From NCBI RefSeq assembly GCF_036711975.1, contig NC_091971.1:14143501-14207500 (forward strand): DNA of 64,000 bases, written 5' to 3'. This DNA is from Onthophagus taurus (lineage: Eukaryota; Arthropoda; Insecta; Coleoptera; Scarabaeidae). A program made the translations under genes and the position numbers. The notes under the pieces were generated by a model. It worked only from the letters and a program-made list of their open reading frames with translations. It did no database searches and was not told the origin of the DNA. The first letter of the stretch is position 1. Each line of letters begins with the position of its first letter. Shown piece after piece: positions 53,419 to 64,000 of the stretch.

Positions 53419-54707
53419 TTAGAATGTTTTGTCTTGAAAATAGCAGGAAAAATAACTGAAAGCACTTAAAGTTTGTTTTAGTACTTCAAACTCCTTAAAT
53501 TGTACTTTTTTTTTGCTTTATCAACCTTGACATTCTTACAAATAAATACAGCAATAAAATAAAAAAGGCCAAATAATGTAGTTTTTGACAATATTTACGT
53601 GATTTTACGGTATAAATATTTTTAAGGATGATGTTCAAACAAAGGTATATAAAAGTGTTATCGAAGTTAATTTTTATGTGTTGTCTAATTATAAAACGCA
53701 ATGAAATGGAGGCTACATCTTTTTCATATAAAAGTCACAAAACACGTAATAGGATCAAAAATAACACTTCCATGATTCCATTTGATATTTGTCTATTCAC
53801 AAATAAATAGAACACGTCCGGAATAATAGAGGAGGAAAGTTTCTAAAGATCAGTGATATATAAGTTGCGATGCCCAAATAAATATTTATGAGATAAATAG
53901 GGAAGAGATATCGGTGTAGTTAATTCCACGAGTATGTTAGAACTAGACCATGTCAGCTTTTCGGTATTTATGTGACAATTTCTTCCCTCAAATGATCTAA
54001 ATTGTATCCTACTCAGCATAATCTCACGTTTAACTAAAATCTTTGAGTCGAATAATGTACTATTATGTAACCTTGAGAATATATAATTGGTTAAAAAATA
54101 AATTAATGATATCGCTTGTATTAAGAGACAGGATTAACTATTTTTATTGCCATCTGTATGAATATTTCCCAACTTTTAAAGTTTTATAAGAAGCCAATAA
54201 AAACAATTTTATGATCACACGACTAATATTATTGCCTCATAAAAACGCACATAGTTAATAAGAATCTCAAAAAAAAGTTTGATTCTAAAATTTAAGTTGA
54301 ACACTTTCGGTTCTAATTAAAACTTAAATTAAAATTCTATTTAAAATCAAACCTAACTTTACAACTAAAAGCCTTTCCAACTTTTAAGTACTTTTAACTT
54401 GTTTAACTTCAATTTCAACCCTCTTCAATTTGTAAATTATCAAAAACTTGAAATCTTATTAAAAACACGATATTTTCTTGTGCTACACTAAAACGAATTG
54501 CACACAAGTTACACCTTACAAGATGTAAAATAAAAATGATTTATTGATACAAAAAGACGATTTTATCACAAAGAAAATGCGTGTTGTAAAAGAAAATCTA
54601 TAATTTTAATTTTTAAACTGAACATTTCGCTTTCTCATTCATAGATGGCACCATACTTTAAAATTTGTGGTTTTTATCATAAATAGTACAAAAAATACAT
54701 TTCTTAC
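53419..54707. other. HDAC4 intron next to the N-terminal exon
   Basis: AT-rich, with no recognised elements apart from the donor at 54706-54707 (minus GT). Confidence 0.45.
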
Positions 54708-55194
54708 CTGTAATTCACTAATAGTGTCTAAAGTTGAGCCTTCTTCGTGTTCGCTTTCGATGGCGGGTAATGAAGGATAAAACGGCAATGTGCCAGGCAG
54801 CATTTGTCCAGTAAGGGGCATTCCAAGCCTGGCTGTACACCTTGCTCTTAAAGCGGCCTCCGAAAGATCCGGTGAGAGATGATGGGCGGCCAAAGAGATA
54901 TTCGGCATCGACGGGCTGCTAAACAACACGTGTCTTTGGTACTCCTCGGAGTCGCACGGCGGACTCAATTCTTTCGGCGGCTCCTGCGGTGGTGATTCGC
55001 TTGGGGGCAAACAACTACTCAACAATTTCTTCTTGAGAGATGGCGGAAGATGTCGTTTAGTCATCGGATTCGTTCTACGTTCCATAACGCGCTGTTTTAA
55101 TCGAACTTTTAACAAATTCGGTTCCGAGGCTGTTTTTCTTAATGGAAAATCATTACTGGAATTTTGATCTGAATTTGTTTCCATTCCCTCAGAC
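54708..55194 (-). CDS. HDAC4: HDAC4, N-terminal regulatory exon (14-3-3 site 1, basic NLS region)
   Basis: A 487-bp exon, TTTTAG| before 55194 and |GTAAGAA after 54708 on the minus strand. It encodes FPLRKTASEPNLLKVRLKQR then ERRTNPMTKRHLPPSLKKKL, the signature first 14-3-3 site and basic nuclear-localisation region of class IIa HDACs, followed by SSPSMPNISL and a helix-like SEALRAR-type stretch, and ends STLDTISELQ on a codon boundary. The next recognised exon (28995) starts on a codon boundary, so direct splicing across 25.7 kb is possible, though small exons between cannot be excluded. The exon opens with one leftover base, so upstream exons exist; the ATG at 55184 could start a short isoform but is more likely internal. 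Confidence 0.88.
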
Positions 55195-55290
55195 CTAAAA
55201 AAAAAATAATACGATTATGTTGTTTACGTTTTTACAGAAATAGATTGATATGATGTTTCAGAAAAGAAAATTTAATGATTTTATTTTTAG

Positions 55291-55566
55291 ATGATGGCTC
55301 GAGACGTGCTTTTAAGAAAGAAAAGGGTACCAAAGAGGGCTGGGTGGTTCGGACAACCGCAAAAACAATTATTTAACGTTCGGAATTCGCGGTGGCCTTT
55401 TTTGGTTTTCGTTGAGGACAGAGCGAAATCGTGTCGAATGCCTCGGCATATATATCTTAATGTCGATAACGTGGCGGTAAATTGTCTTTTGCGGACGATT
55501 AAGGCGGCAATAGTTTCAAGAAAGGATCCGTGCAATACCAAAAGATTGTCTTTATATTGCATTTAA
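55291..55566 (+). other. Open, compositionally distinct stretch (possible exon)
   Basis: A 91-codon plus frame starts at ATG ATG directly after a TTTATTTTTAG acceptor-like tract; a frame is also open on the minus strand (55562-55287). Base composition is less AT-rich than its surroundings. The product (basic, MMARDVLLRKKRVPKRAGWF...) is not recognised. It could be a coding exon, a first non-coding exon or control region of HDAC4, or chance. Confidence 0.25.
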
Positions 55567-56759
55567 GACCAATAATCGTAGCTACAAAGTTAACACGTAT
55601 ACATCACGTTTTAAATAAGGTTAAATATTTTTATAAACAAATAATCTTTTTTAAATAAGTTAAATTATTTATAATTCAATCATTATTGATTGAAAAAGTA
55701 AAAGGAAGAAAAAATCATCCAAAAATAAATCCTGTATCGCGTTGAATGTTAAAAATATATATAATATGTATATGACGAGTACCTTTTTAAAAAGATAAGA
55801 GTCAAAAATAGAATTTTTACAGCACCTTGCACCGCTGATGCAAATGAACACGGTCATATTAATAATAACGTTTCGTAACAACTTTTACGAGTGGACAAAA
55901 ATAAATCGCCAACTCATCTAAATTTTCGTTATTAAGGAAAATCCCGATTTGCAACTAAGCACAAAAAACATTAAATAACATAATTAGGAAAATTTTAATT
56001 GTTTTCCTCCAATAACGTTCTTTTTAGAGGACAAATCGATAATTTACAAAAAAAACCAACTAAATAAAACGAATAACCTATGACCTAAAACGACGCTCCA
56101 AACAAAGAAGAGAGTGGAAAAGGTGCGTGAGCAGCTCCATTTTCCACAAAGAACTTCGCTTGGCATTTAAAGGTGGTGGCGGGACCACCTTGCTTCAAAA
56201 ATCAATAATCTTGAAGACGGCGGGGTAAAATGCGGAAATCAAGCTTCAAGGTCACGGGGAAAACGGAAAGTATATCGCTTGCCACGGTTTAGGTATCAAC
56301 AAGTAACAATCTTAAACATTCTTTTTTTCAAAACTAAAGGAATTAACAATTATAGTGTAAGTAATTGAGAGGAGAAAAAAAGAAAAAAATCAATAATACA
56401 TTTTTATATGTTGTGATTACAACGTATTCGACCCGATCAAAAAATACGTAAAATTAAGTAACACGTGATGTAATCTACACATGTGTGTTTGCAGTTATTG
56501 AACGCGAAAACAACACGTTTATTATTTACTGGATTTTAGGACGCAATATTGTAGAGGCTAAAAATTTTAAACAAACTTTCCCGGATAATTTTTATGCGTA
56601 AAATGTGAATTTGAAGTCGCAGTATTATACAAAATTAATATTCATATGGTGTCTCAATCTATATCTTTCGTTCTCTATGAAAAAATTAATAACAAAATTA
56701 AAATTTTTAATATGGCAAAGGAAGTGTCCGTTAATATGAAAAATTTTTAATTTGTACTT
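55567..56759. other. Upstream HDAC4 intron or flank
   Basis: AT-rich; a slightly GC-richer block at 56085-56290 (GGTGGTGGCGGGACCACC) might be a 5' exon or regulatory sequence, but nothing proves it. Confidence 0.35.
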
Positions 56760-58180
56760 AAAGACTCTGAAGACGCACGGCTAAATCCGAAACTTTCTAG
56801 TGTTAGTTCTAGTTTTAGTTTTACTTAAATGACAAATATACAACAATCTAATGCTAAGTAATAAAAATTGAAACTAGAACCAACACTAGCATTAGAACTA
56901 ACCCTAAAACTAGAACTAAAAAGTCGTCTTGTTTAAAAGTATTTAATCATTTAATTCTAAAAATCAAATGTGTTTCTTTTTGCGTTGCTATGTAACCAAG
57001 ATAATTTTTGTTTAGTTGTCAGTAGAAAATTTTCATTCGCAACCGAGTGGTTGAATGTGCGTGGTGCTCTTTTTCATTCAAATTCATGTAAACTCTTGTT
57101 AAATAAACTCTTTATTGTGATTAGTGAAACATTCGTAGTTCTTTTAAGTAAGTGAAAAACTAATTAACACGTCTTAAGAAACGTACGGCTAAACCTGAAT
57201 ATTTCTAGTTGTAGGTCTAGTGTTAAAATACACAACAATCTAACGCCGAATAACAATTAAAACTAGAACTAACACTAGACCTAGAACTAGAACATATCGG
57301 GTTCAGCCGTGCGTCTGTAGACGCACGGCTTAACCCAAATGTTTCTAGGTCTAGTGTTAGTTCTAGTTATAGTTCAATGACAAATTTAATATACAACAAT
57401 CTAACGCCGAATAACAACTAAACCTAGAACTAACACAACACCTGGAACTAGAATCATTCGGGTTTAGCCGTCTTGAGAGACGTGCGGCTAAATCCGAATG
57501 TTTCTAGTTCTAGGTCTAGATCTAGTGTTAGTTCTAGTGATAGTGCTAGTGTAAAACTCTAGTTCTAGGTCTAGTGTTAGTTTTAGTTTTACACTAGCAC
57601 TAGAACTAACACAAGACCTAGAACTAGAATCATTCGGGTTTAGCCGTCTTGAGAGACGTGCGGCTAAATCCGAATGTTTCTAGTTCTAGTGTTAGTTGTT
57701 GTTTTAGATCAATGACAAATTTAATATACAACAATCTAACACCGAATAACAACTAAATCTAGAACTAACACTAGACCTAGAATCATTTGGGTTTAGCCGT
57801 CTTAAGAGACGTGCGGCTACACCCGAATGTTTCTAGTTTTAGGTCTAGTGTTAGTTCTAGTTTTACACTAGCACTATCACTAGAACTAACACAATACCTA
57901 GAACTAGAATCATTCGGGTTTAGCCGTCTTGAGAGACGTGCGGCTAAATCCGAATGTTTCTAGTTCTAGGTCTAGTGTTAGTTCTTGTCTTAGGTCAATG
58001 ACAAATTTAATATACAACAATCTAACACCGAATAACAACTAAATCTAGAACTAACCCTAGAACTAGTGTTAGTTCTAGTTTTATACTAGCACTACCAGTA
58101 GAACTAACACAAGACCTAGAACTAGAATTATTCGGGTTTAGCCGTCTTGAGAGACGTGCAGCTAAATCCGAATATTTAAA
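56760..58180. repeat. CTAG-family hairpin repeat array
   Basis: Irregular units (about 125-220 bp) built from CTAGTTCTAGGTCTAGTGTT runs, their inverted forms (AACACTAGACCTAGAACTAG), the spacer ACAACAATCTAACGCCGAAT, and a hub hairpin TTTAGCCGTCTTGAGAGACG-TGCGGCTAAA. Hubs lie near 56770, 57180, 57310, 57465, 57645, 57797, 57920 and 58140. Almost every part is paired with an inverted partner. A single relative sits at 23745-23975. Confidence 0.85.
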
Positions 58181-58194
58181 AATCGACTTTCCAC

Positions 58195-58795
58195 GAACTT
58201 TCCTCCGCAGACGAAGAGAACCAGTTTCCTAGGCAGTCGTCCTTGTGGTCGTTTTTCTTTCGATCGTCCATAAATGCATATTCTGGCCAATCTCCTCTCA
58301 TCCATTCTTTTTTCCACATGCTTAATTCATCTCTTCTTTCTTGCTTTCGTCCATTTTACTACATCCTATATGTTACATCTTTCTCTGATTGCCTATCAGA
58401 GAAAGTTGGTCTGCCTATCTCACAGTGTCACATTTAACATAGATCTCAAGCCTTTCATCTTCATCACCAACATCTTCTGTTTGGTCTTCTTTGTATCTAC
58501 TGCCGTCTCGGTACCATATGTTAATATGGGTCGTACCATAGCTTTGTATATTTTCATTTTTAGACAGCCTGCCACTTGTGTGGCTCTTGTAACTTGTGCT
58601 TTCTGCACCTAGATATTTAATATGCTTAACTTGTTCTATTATAGAGTCTTCAACTTGTAGTTTGCAGCGTCTTGGTTCTTTAGATATTACCATACATTTT
58701 GCTTTTTCCATTGATATTTTCATATTGTATTGCTTAGCTGCTATGTTGAAGTGATACACTAGTCTTTGCAGGTCATCTTTGTTAGTTGTATCATT
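58195..58795 (-). mobile_element. RTE-like non-LTR retrotransposon fragment
   Basis: Two overlapping minus frames (58759-58415 and 58608-58420) read YNMKISMEKAKCMVISKEPR, IEQVKHIKYLGAESTS, then, after a frameshift, RATQVAGCLKMKIYKAMVRP and ILTYGTETAVDTKKTKQKML. These are the C-terminal RT hallmarks of RTE-type elements. The catalytic part is missing. Related debris lies at 17800-18010. Confidence 0.75.
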
Positions 58796-58906
58796 ATTGT
58801 AAAATGACTTAATTTAATTGTAAATGGCAATAATTTAAGCAAAGAAATGCCTAAACCTGTTAAAAATAGCCAAAATATATTCAAAAATATAAGAAATCTT
58901 AAATAA

Positions 58907-59606
58907 TGTATATGTTACCATCAATCTGTATAATCCAGGTACTTTATACAATGCCTAGGCAATGTATGAAATATTATGAAGATTATTGTCCTTTAGCTAG
59001 GTAATGTAGGTATACAATTCTTAAGGATTACATAGAGTACCTGTTGGTCGACTGGCAATGAATAAAATAAATAGATTTTGGTCTGTATTTATCAATTTTT
59101 TTATAATCTATAACTTATTGTACAAAAAAAATGCACCTAATACTTTTCTGTAACTGTAGTAAAACCACAATTAAATTACATTAAACTTAAACTTTTTGTG
59201 GGTTAACTAATATAATGTCATTTGCTGTGTAATCAAGTAATAAGTATTAAAAACTTAGGAAACAAAATAATTCTATAAAAACAAGACGTAGATCTACTGA
59301 CCTCTCAGAAGTGAAAAAAATATATTTATTGATTCTTACATGAGGAACTATCGTGACATTTTGAAGTGCATAAAATCTTACTTTTAAGACATGAAACTTT
59401 TTAGTATTACTGTGTTTTTTGCCTTTTTTGCCTGCTCTCGCCTTTTACACACATTGCCGGCTTCGCATTCGGTATTTTATAGAATACTTAGGCAAAGTAT
59501 AAAATTAATAATATTACATATATTACCTAAACGTTTTAGGTATTCTATAAATTGCCTAGGTATTGTATAAAACACCGGATTATACAGATAGCCGGTAACA
59601 TATACA
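58907..59606. mobile_element. 700-bp non-autonomous TIR element
   Basis: The ends TGTATATGTTACC and GGTAACATATACA open inverted arms of about 55 bp with mismatches (shared CTGTATAATCC and GCCTAGGCAA). Two further CCTAGG-containing copies inside suggest nested relatives. No coding sequence; target duplication unclear. Confidence 0.6.
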
Positions 59607-60455
59607 TACTTAATGTTATATACAAATAATTAAATACAAAGTAAAAATCTCAAAATAATCGGAGTTATTTCAAAGTATTCAAATAAACATAAAACAAACC
59701 TAACCCAACCTAATTCGACTTAATTGATAGTGGAAAATGTAGAAAGTGTAGTTAATCTACAATATCAAATATTTAAACAAATTAAAAAGATTAGAAAGTA
59801 GTAAGAAATGAAGCAATGTTGGTGCATAATCGTTCAATATTTTATTGAGTATGAAAATGAACTCAATGAAATTTTTGTTATAGATTTAGTAAGGTTATTC
59901 AAACATTTGCCTTGTTAATTTAAGTTGAAAATATGCTAATGGAAATATCTCTAAGATTGAAAAATATTTTGTTATATCAGTGATGGTATTTCTAGTACAA
60001 TTTATACCACTTAGCATCTTATCAGATTTATACACAACACCTATATTTTCATTATTTTTGATTACTGTAAACTTAGATAATACAAACAACATGGTTTTCA
60101 GGGCAAAAGAGTCGAAGACTCGAGACAGTAAATAAAATGTAAAAAGAGCTAATTGAAGTAATTAATATTGTAATTTTTTTTTTAAATTAGACCAAATTAG
60201 AATAATGCCATTTAGGCACTGTTCAGAAAAGCGTATTCATCAACTAAAACTTTTTTGAAACATGAAACAGTAAATACAAATTTTATCTTAAAAGCTGGTA
60301 TAGGCCAAATTACGGTGGCAAGAGATGCAAGAGATTGGTCGAAGAAATAGCTAAATTTATTCAATTTAAAACAAAAATAATTAGTTTCAAAAGATTTGAA
60401 CAAAAGATTTCACAGCCTATCAAAAATACATAAACGTGGTTTTATTTCTGATAAA
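59607..60455. other. Spacer without recognised features
   Basis: AT-rich, no supported feature. Confidence 0.35.
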
Positions 60456-60800
60456 GAATAAATGATGATGATGGACAACAGAGACAATGTTAAGACATAC
60501 AATGGATTATTGCGAAAGATATTGGGGATGATTTTGAGAGATATCAAGGACGATGTTGATAAATGTTGGGAAAGACATCAGGAACATAAATGTTAAGGAT
60601 TATGTTGAGATATATTAAGGGTTATTTTTTGGCCAGGATCTTTGTTCGGGAATATCAAGGAGGATTAGATCATGGGGGTGACACTGAAGAAGGCAGTAAC
60701 GATATTGTGGGACAATAGGAATTCTGTTAGACAGGATATCGAGGACCATAATTAGAAATGTCAAGGATGATATTGATCGATATTGCAATAGATCAAAAAA
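60456..60800 (+). repeat. Degenerate minisatellite
   Basis: Loose repetition of a 20-30-base theme like GAGATATCAAGGATGATGTT (GATATTGGGGATGATTTTGA, GATATCAAGGACGATGTTGA, GTCAAGGATGATATTGAT). Copies are diverged; no open frame. Confidence 0.5.
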
Positions 60801-62740
60801 GTATTAGTATTAGTAGGGGTTTACTTACCGCAGTGTTTATACTTTGACAATATTTGTTAATAATGTTTCAACATAGGAATCTAATAAGTCAATACGTAAA
60901 AAAAAGAACCCCAACATATTCCAAATTGAGTCAAAATAAAAACTGTCCGCAAATTTCAAGATGTTGCGGGAGGTCAGGATAATATTGAGAGATGTCGAGA
61001 GTTTGTTAAAACCTGAACGCTGAAAACACGGATAGTTTGCACGTGCATAAATGCTTTAATATAAATTGACTCATCTAAAGTTACGCTCTTAGGCAGTATC
61101 TTCATGCATAACTTCACATTATTAGTTACATAAATTCACGGATCGCTGGTGTTTGCGTCGTTTGATTAATGATCAAGGGACTTGGCCTCATTTAAACATC
61201 TCCTGACTAAACCCGAGCTGCCGTGATATTAATATGAGTTTTAATTTGGACAGAAAAGGCATCGATTAATTAACATAATGCCTTTCCAGAAAGTCTTGAG
61301 GATCTAGAGAAACTGCTAATTTCTTTTAAATTCTAGATACAGAATTTCGCGCGATATGGAAACGTTAATAAATCTTTTAACCAATTAAGGTAGATGTGAA
61401 TCTATTTATATGTAATAAGTAAAAAATTTTAAAAACACCTGAAATATCTTCAAAAGATATTCTGGCAGAAATCCATGAAAATGTTAAAATCCATTATAAA
61501 TTTGGCGTCTTTTTAAATGGCTCTATTTATTTAAATGATAACCCTTATTTTATATTCGATAATATAAAAAGACTCTTTATTTTGAGTATTTAAGAATAAG
61601 TTTTATATCAAGTAGCATAACTTATCAACGGAACAATAATATCAACGGATTAGATACTCACACTGTAAAAAAAATTCATCCTACACTCTATCAATTATTT
61701 CCAGAGAATACTGGAGAAAAGTATTTGGCAAGAGATAAGAAAAATTGAATCGAAATTCATCCATAATAGATAAGTTGATTCTATTTAACCATACGTTTTC
61801 CTATAAAAGGTATAGTTTCAAAAGAATATTGTTGAGGTTTCTGTATAGAAAAATTAAAATCCCCAAAAAATAAAAACCTAGAATACTTACTGTGTTTTAG
61901 TTGGTTTTAGCCAAATAGTTTCGTACTCTAAAATTAGGATTTTTCAACTATAGTTTCATTTTTTGGTACTGTACTCTCCAAGATTAAGCTTTTTACAGCA
62001 AATGGGCTATCTGGTAAAAACTCTCCGATCAATTAGCTTTCCAATGGTACACTGGGAGTGCTCACAGACTCAGCAGTTTTTACAAACATTGCATATGTCT
62101 TACATTGAACGATACAGAAAACAAAAAACGGATCATTACTTGAAATGTTTCTATTTCTAATTGATAGTTGCTAGAAATAAAAGAGCTCTTTCATTAATCC
62201 ATATCGTCGAAGTTCTCTCTCATCACCAATATCTATATTTCACCTATAATATTCTTTAGGGCACGACTATGAATTCATATGAATACGCTTAATAATGGAA
62301 ATGGATTTATTAAAGACTTTCAGTATTTATTCATATACTTTGGTTGTTCTTGTGTTATTCAGTTATTATTTTTTCATTAACAAAATATTAAAGCGATTGC
62401 GAAATAATTAAACCTCAATCTCATCGTATTTGCGGGAAACGTACTCAATTATCAAGCATATTACAAATTCAACCGCAAAATAACTGATTCTACCCCTCTA
62501 TTAGCTCTATATTTATTATTTCATTTCCTTCGCAATCAGTATTTGTTCACCTTGAATTGTGGAGTGTGTCAATACTGCTAACATTTTTACACTTTCTGGC
62601 GTAGAATTTCTGATGCAATGAGAAACTGGCAGATTGATAAAGAGGTTATTTTTCTTGTACCACTCTCAAATTAGTTCTAAGGTTAACAATATAATCGGTA
62701 TACATTTGTATTTCTGCGTACACAACCTCGATAATCGCAA
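60801..62740. other. Spacer without recognised features
   Basis: AT-rich, no supported gene or repeat. Confidence 0.35.
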
Positions 62741-63950
62741 ACAGGTCGTCAAGCAGAAGATACCAAAGCAGAATGAAACACACATCATTTTGTATACAAT
62801 CACATCTACGTCAAGCATACAAGCAAGCAAGAAGAAGGTATACAGAAAAGAAAGAAAGGAGTCAGAAAGAGAAAAACAATATAAAGCCAGATACAATGTA
62901 GAAGCAAATCAAATTCAAGATAGGCGTGATTCAAGATTCAAGCTATATCAATATAGATCAACAAGAAAAAACCAGAATCAAGAAAACAGATAAAGTGGGA
63001 AGCCCGGACGCAGATAAAAAGAAATGACCTAAAAACAAGGGAGCTTGAAGACATCAGAAAACTTATAAAGAAGTGGAAAAAATTAAATTCATATCAAAAT
63101 TAAAAAAGCCACGAAGTGCCAAAGCAATAAATCCGATTAATGCCAAATACACTCCAGAAATGCACAAAGAAGCAAGATTCAAGGTAACCCGATGAAACTA
63201 AAATAATGAAGATGATTGGATAACAGTCTTAGGTTCATTCTGCCAAAATAAGCAGAAAGAAAGGACATGTAAACAAGACAAAAATAAAAAAAAGTTGGAA
63301 ACTACAAGAACATCGTAATACTTAAGAAAACTAAGACTAGAAGCCAGACAGATAAGAAAGTAAGAAACCAGAAATAAGGAAGGAATCACTACAAATCCAA
63401 ATCAAATTAGAAAGTACTGAAAAAAGGAATAAACAAAAAATTGAGAAGCACGAATGTAGCTTAAAAGAAATAACTTAGAAGTAAGCAAGAATCTTAAAGA
63501 TACCAAAAAAGCTTTTAAGAAAAGAAAAAAAATTATTAAAATGAAGAAGCAAAATTAAAACGACGTAGAAAAAAGAAATTTAGATGCTAGATAGAAGCCA
63601 GAAAGAAAGAATCTGGAAACAAGCCAGATATAGTTGAAACTGAAGGAATCAGAATCAAGTCTGAGTGTCAAAATTAAGAATGGCTCGAATAAAACCACAA
63701 ACTAAGAAGGCAGAAAACAAACTAAAATAGCATAAATAAACCATAACTAAATAAAAACCATAATGCTAATAATGAGGTTAGAAAGAAAAAGCTGTGAGCA
63801 AACCCAGAAAAAGCAAGAATATGAAATAACCCAGATATTCTTCTTGAAGATTCGTAATAAAATTAAAGAAGCCAATATGGCGCCAAAAAAGAAAAGATGA
63901 ATTCCGATTAAAGCCAGATAAAATGCAGAAACGTAGTAATAAGCCCGGCA
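62741..63950. repeat. Purine-rich, strand-asymmetric tract
   Basis: About 1.2 kb in which the plus strand is dominated by A and G (AGAAAGAAAGGAGTCAGAAA; AAGAAAAGAAAAAAAATTAT) with recurring AAGCCAGATA(A/C)AATG(C/T)AGAA near 62883 and 63911 and shorter relatives at 63345 and 63623. It looks like a very old repeat array. Frames are low-complexity. Confidence 0.45.
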
Positions 63951-63952
63951 GC

Positions 63953-63970
63953 AATAATAATAATAATAAT
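63953..63970 (+). repeat. (AAT)n microsatellite
   Basis: Six consecutive AAT units close to the window end. Confidence 0.85.
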
Positions 63971-64000
63971 GATCTGGTATCAGCTTCCAAAATAGTGCTT

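Noticed and set aside
53495-53810. Two frames of 60-68 codons
   Set aside because: Chance frames in AT-rich intron sequence; no similarity or signals recognised.
58274-58612. 112-codon plus frame rich in Phe and Ser
   Set aside because: Antisense to the RTE-like fragment on the minus strand.
1-64000. tRNA or rRNA genes
   Set aside because: None recognised on either strand by eye; a covariance-model scan would be needed to exclude decayed copies.

Overview
This is a strongly AT-rich, intron-bearing animal sequence, almost certainly from an insect. It holds an insect-type ionotropic receptor, a short (331-residue) insect-style phosphoglycerate dehydrogenase, SLC12A9, a membrane-anchored short-chain dehydrogenase, class IIa histone deacetylase HDAC4 and secreted trypsin-like proteases, amid Penelope-like, non-LTR, hAT, mariner and Harbinger remnants. 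A beetle is plausible, but the sequence does not prove the order.

Layout. 1-1012: 3' end of an ionotropic receptor gene (+). 1023-3258: GC-rich hairpin satellite A, flanked by a 182-bp direct duplication of the receptor's 3' end. 3594-7925: PHGDH, five exons (+), with a hAT-like MITE and a ~174-bp satellite (C) in intron 2. 8440-15696: SLC12A9, eight exons (+); intron 2 holds transposon debris and satellite B, which shares its GC-rich core with satellite A. 16.7-20.2 kb: decayed non-LTR retrotransposons. 21196-22183: SDR enzyme, two exons (+). 22.3-24.8 kb: a coiled-coil gene (-) and a partial duplication of its exons. 25.4-27.0 kb: two abutting long palindromes. 27366-55194: HDAC4 (-). Its catalytic and regulatory exons lie at 27.4-29.0 kb and its N-terminal regulatory exon at 54.7-55.2 kb, separated by an intron of about 25.7 kb. 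55.2-64 kb: no recognised coding exon; hairpin repeats, an RTE-like fragment, a 700-bp TIR element, a degenerate minisatellite and a purine-rich tract.

The HDAC4 intron is the most interesting part. It carries (i) a 9.2-kb Penelope-like element (PLE) insertion arranged as an inverted plus tandem multimer, bounded by an 11-bp target duplication and encoding identical 843-residue RT/GIY-YIG proteins; (ii) a second, decayed PLE with a 12-bp target duplication, itself interrupted by a Harbinger-type MITE with a TTA duplication; (iii) a hAT-like element with 8-bp target duplications built mostly of ~455-bp tandem repeats; (iv) two duplicated serine-protease genes on the opposite strand to HDAC4, with atypical cysteine patterns; and (v) ten hammerhead-ribozyme-like motifs of several sequence families, most with a palindromic 6-nt stem III (ACATGT or ACCGGT).

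The host genes look independent of one another (serine biosynthesis, cation-chloride transport family, oxidoreductase, transcriptional co-repressor, digestive- or defence-type proteases). No operon-like linkage is implied. Exon boundaries were read by hand from GT/AG signals, phase continuity and remembered family sequence; they were not tested against transcripts.
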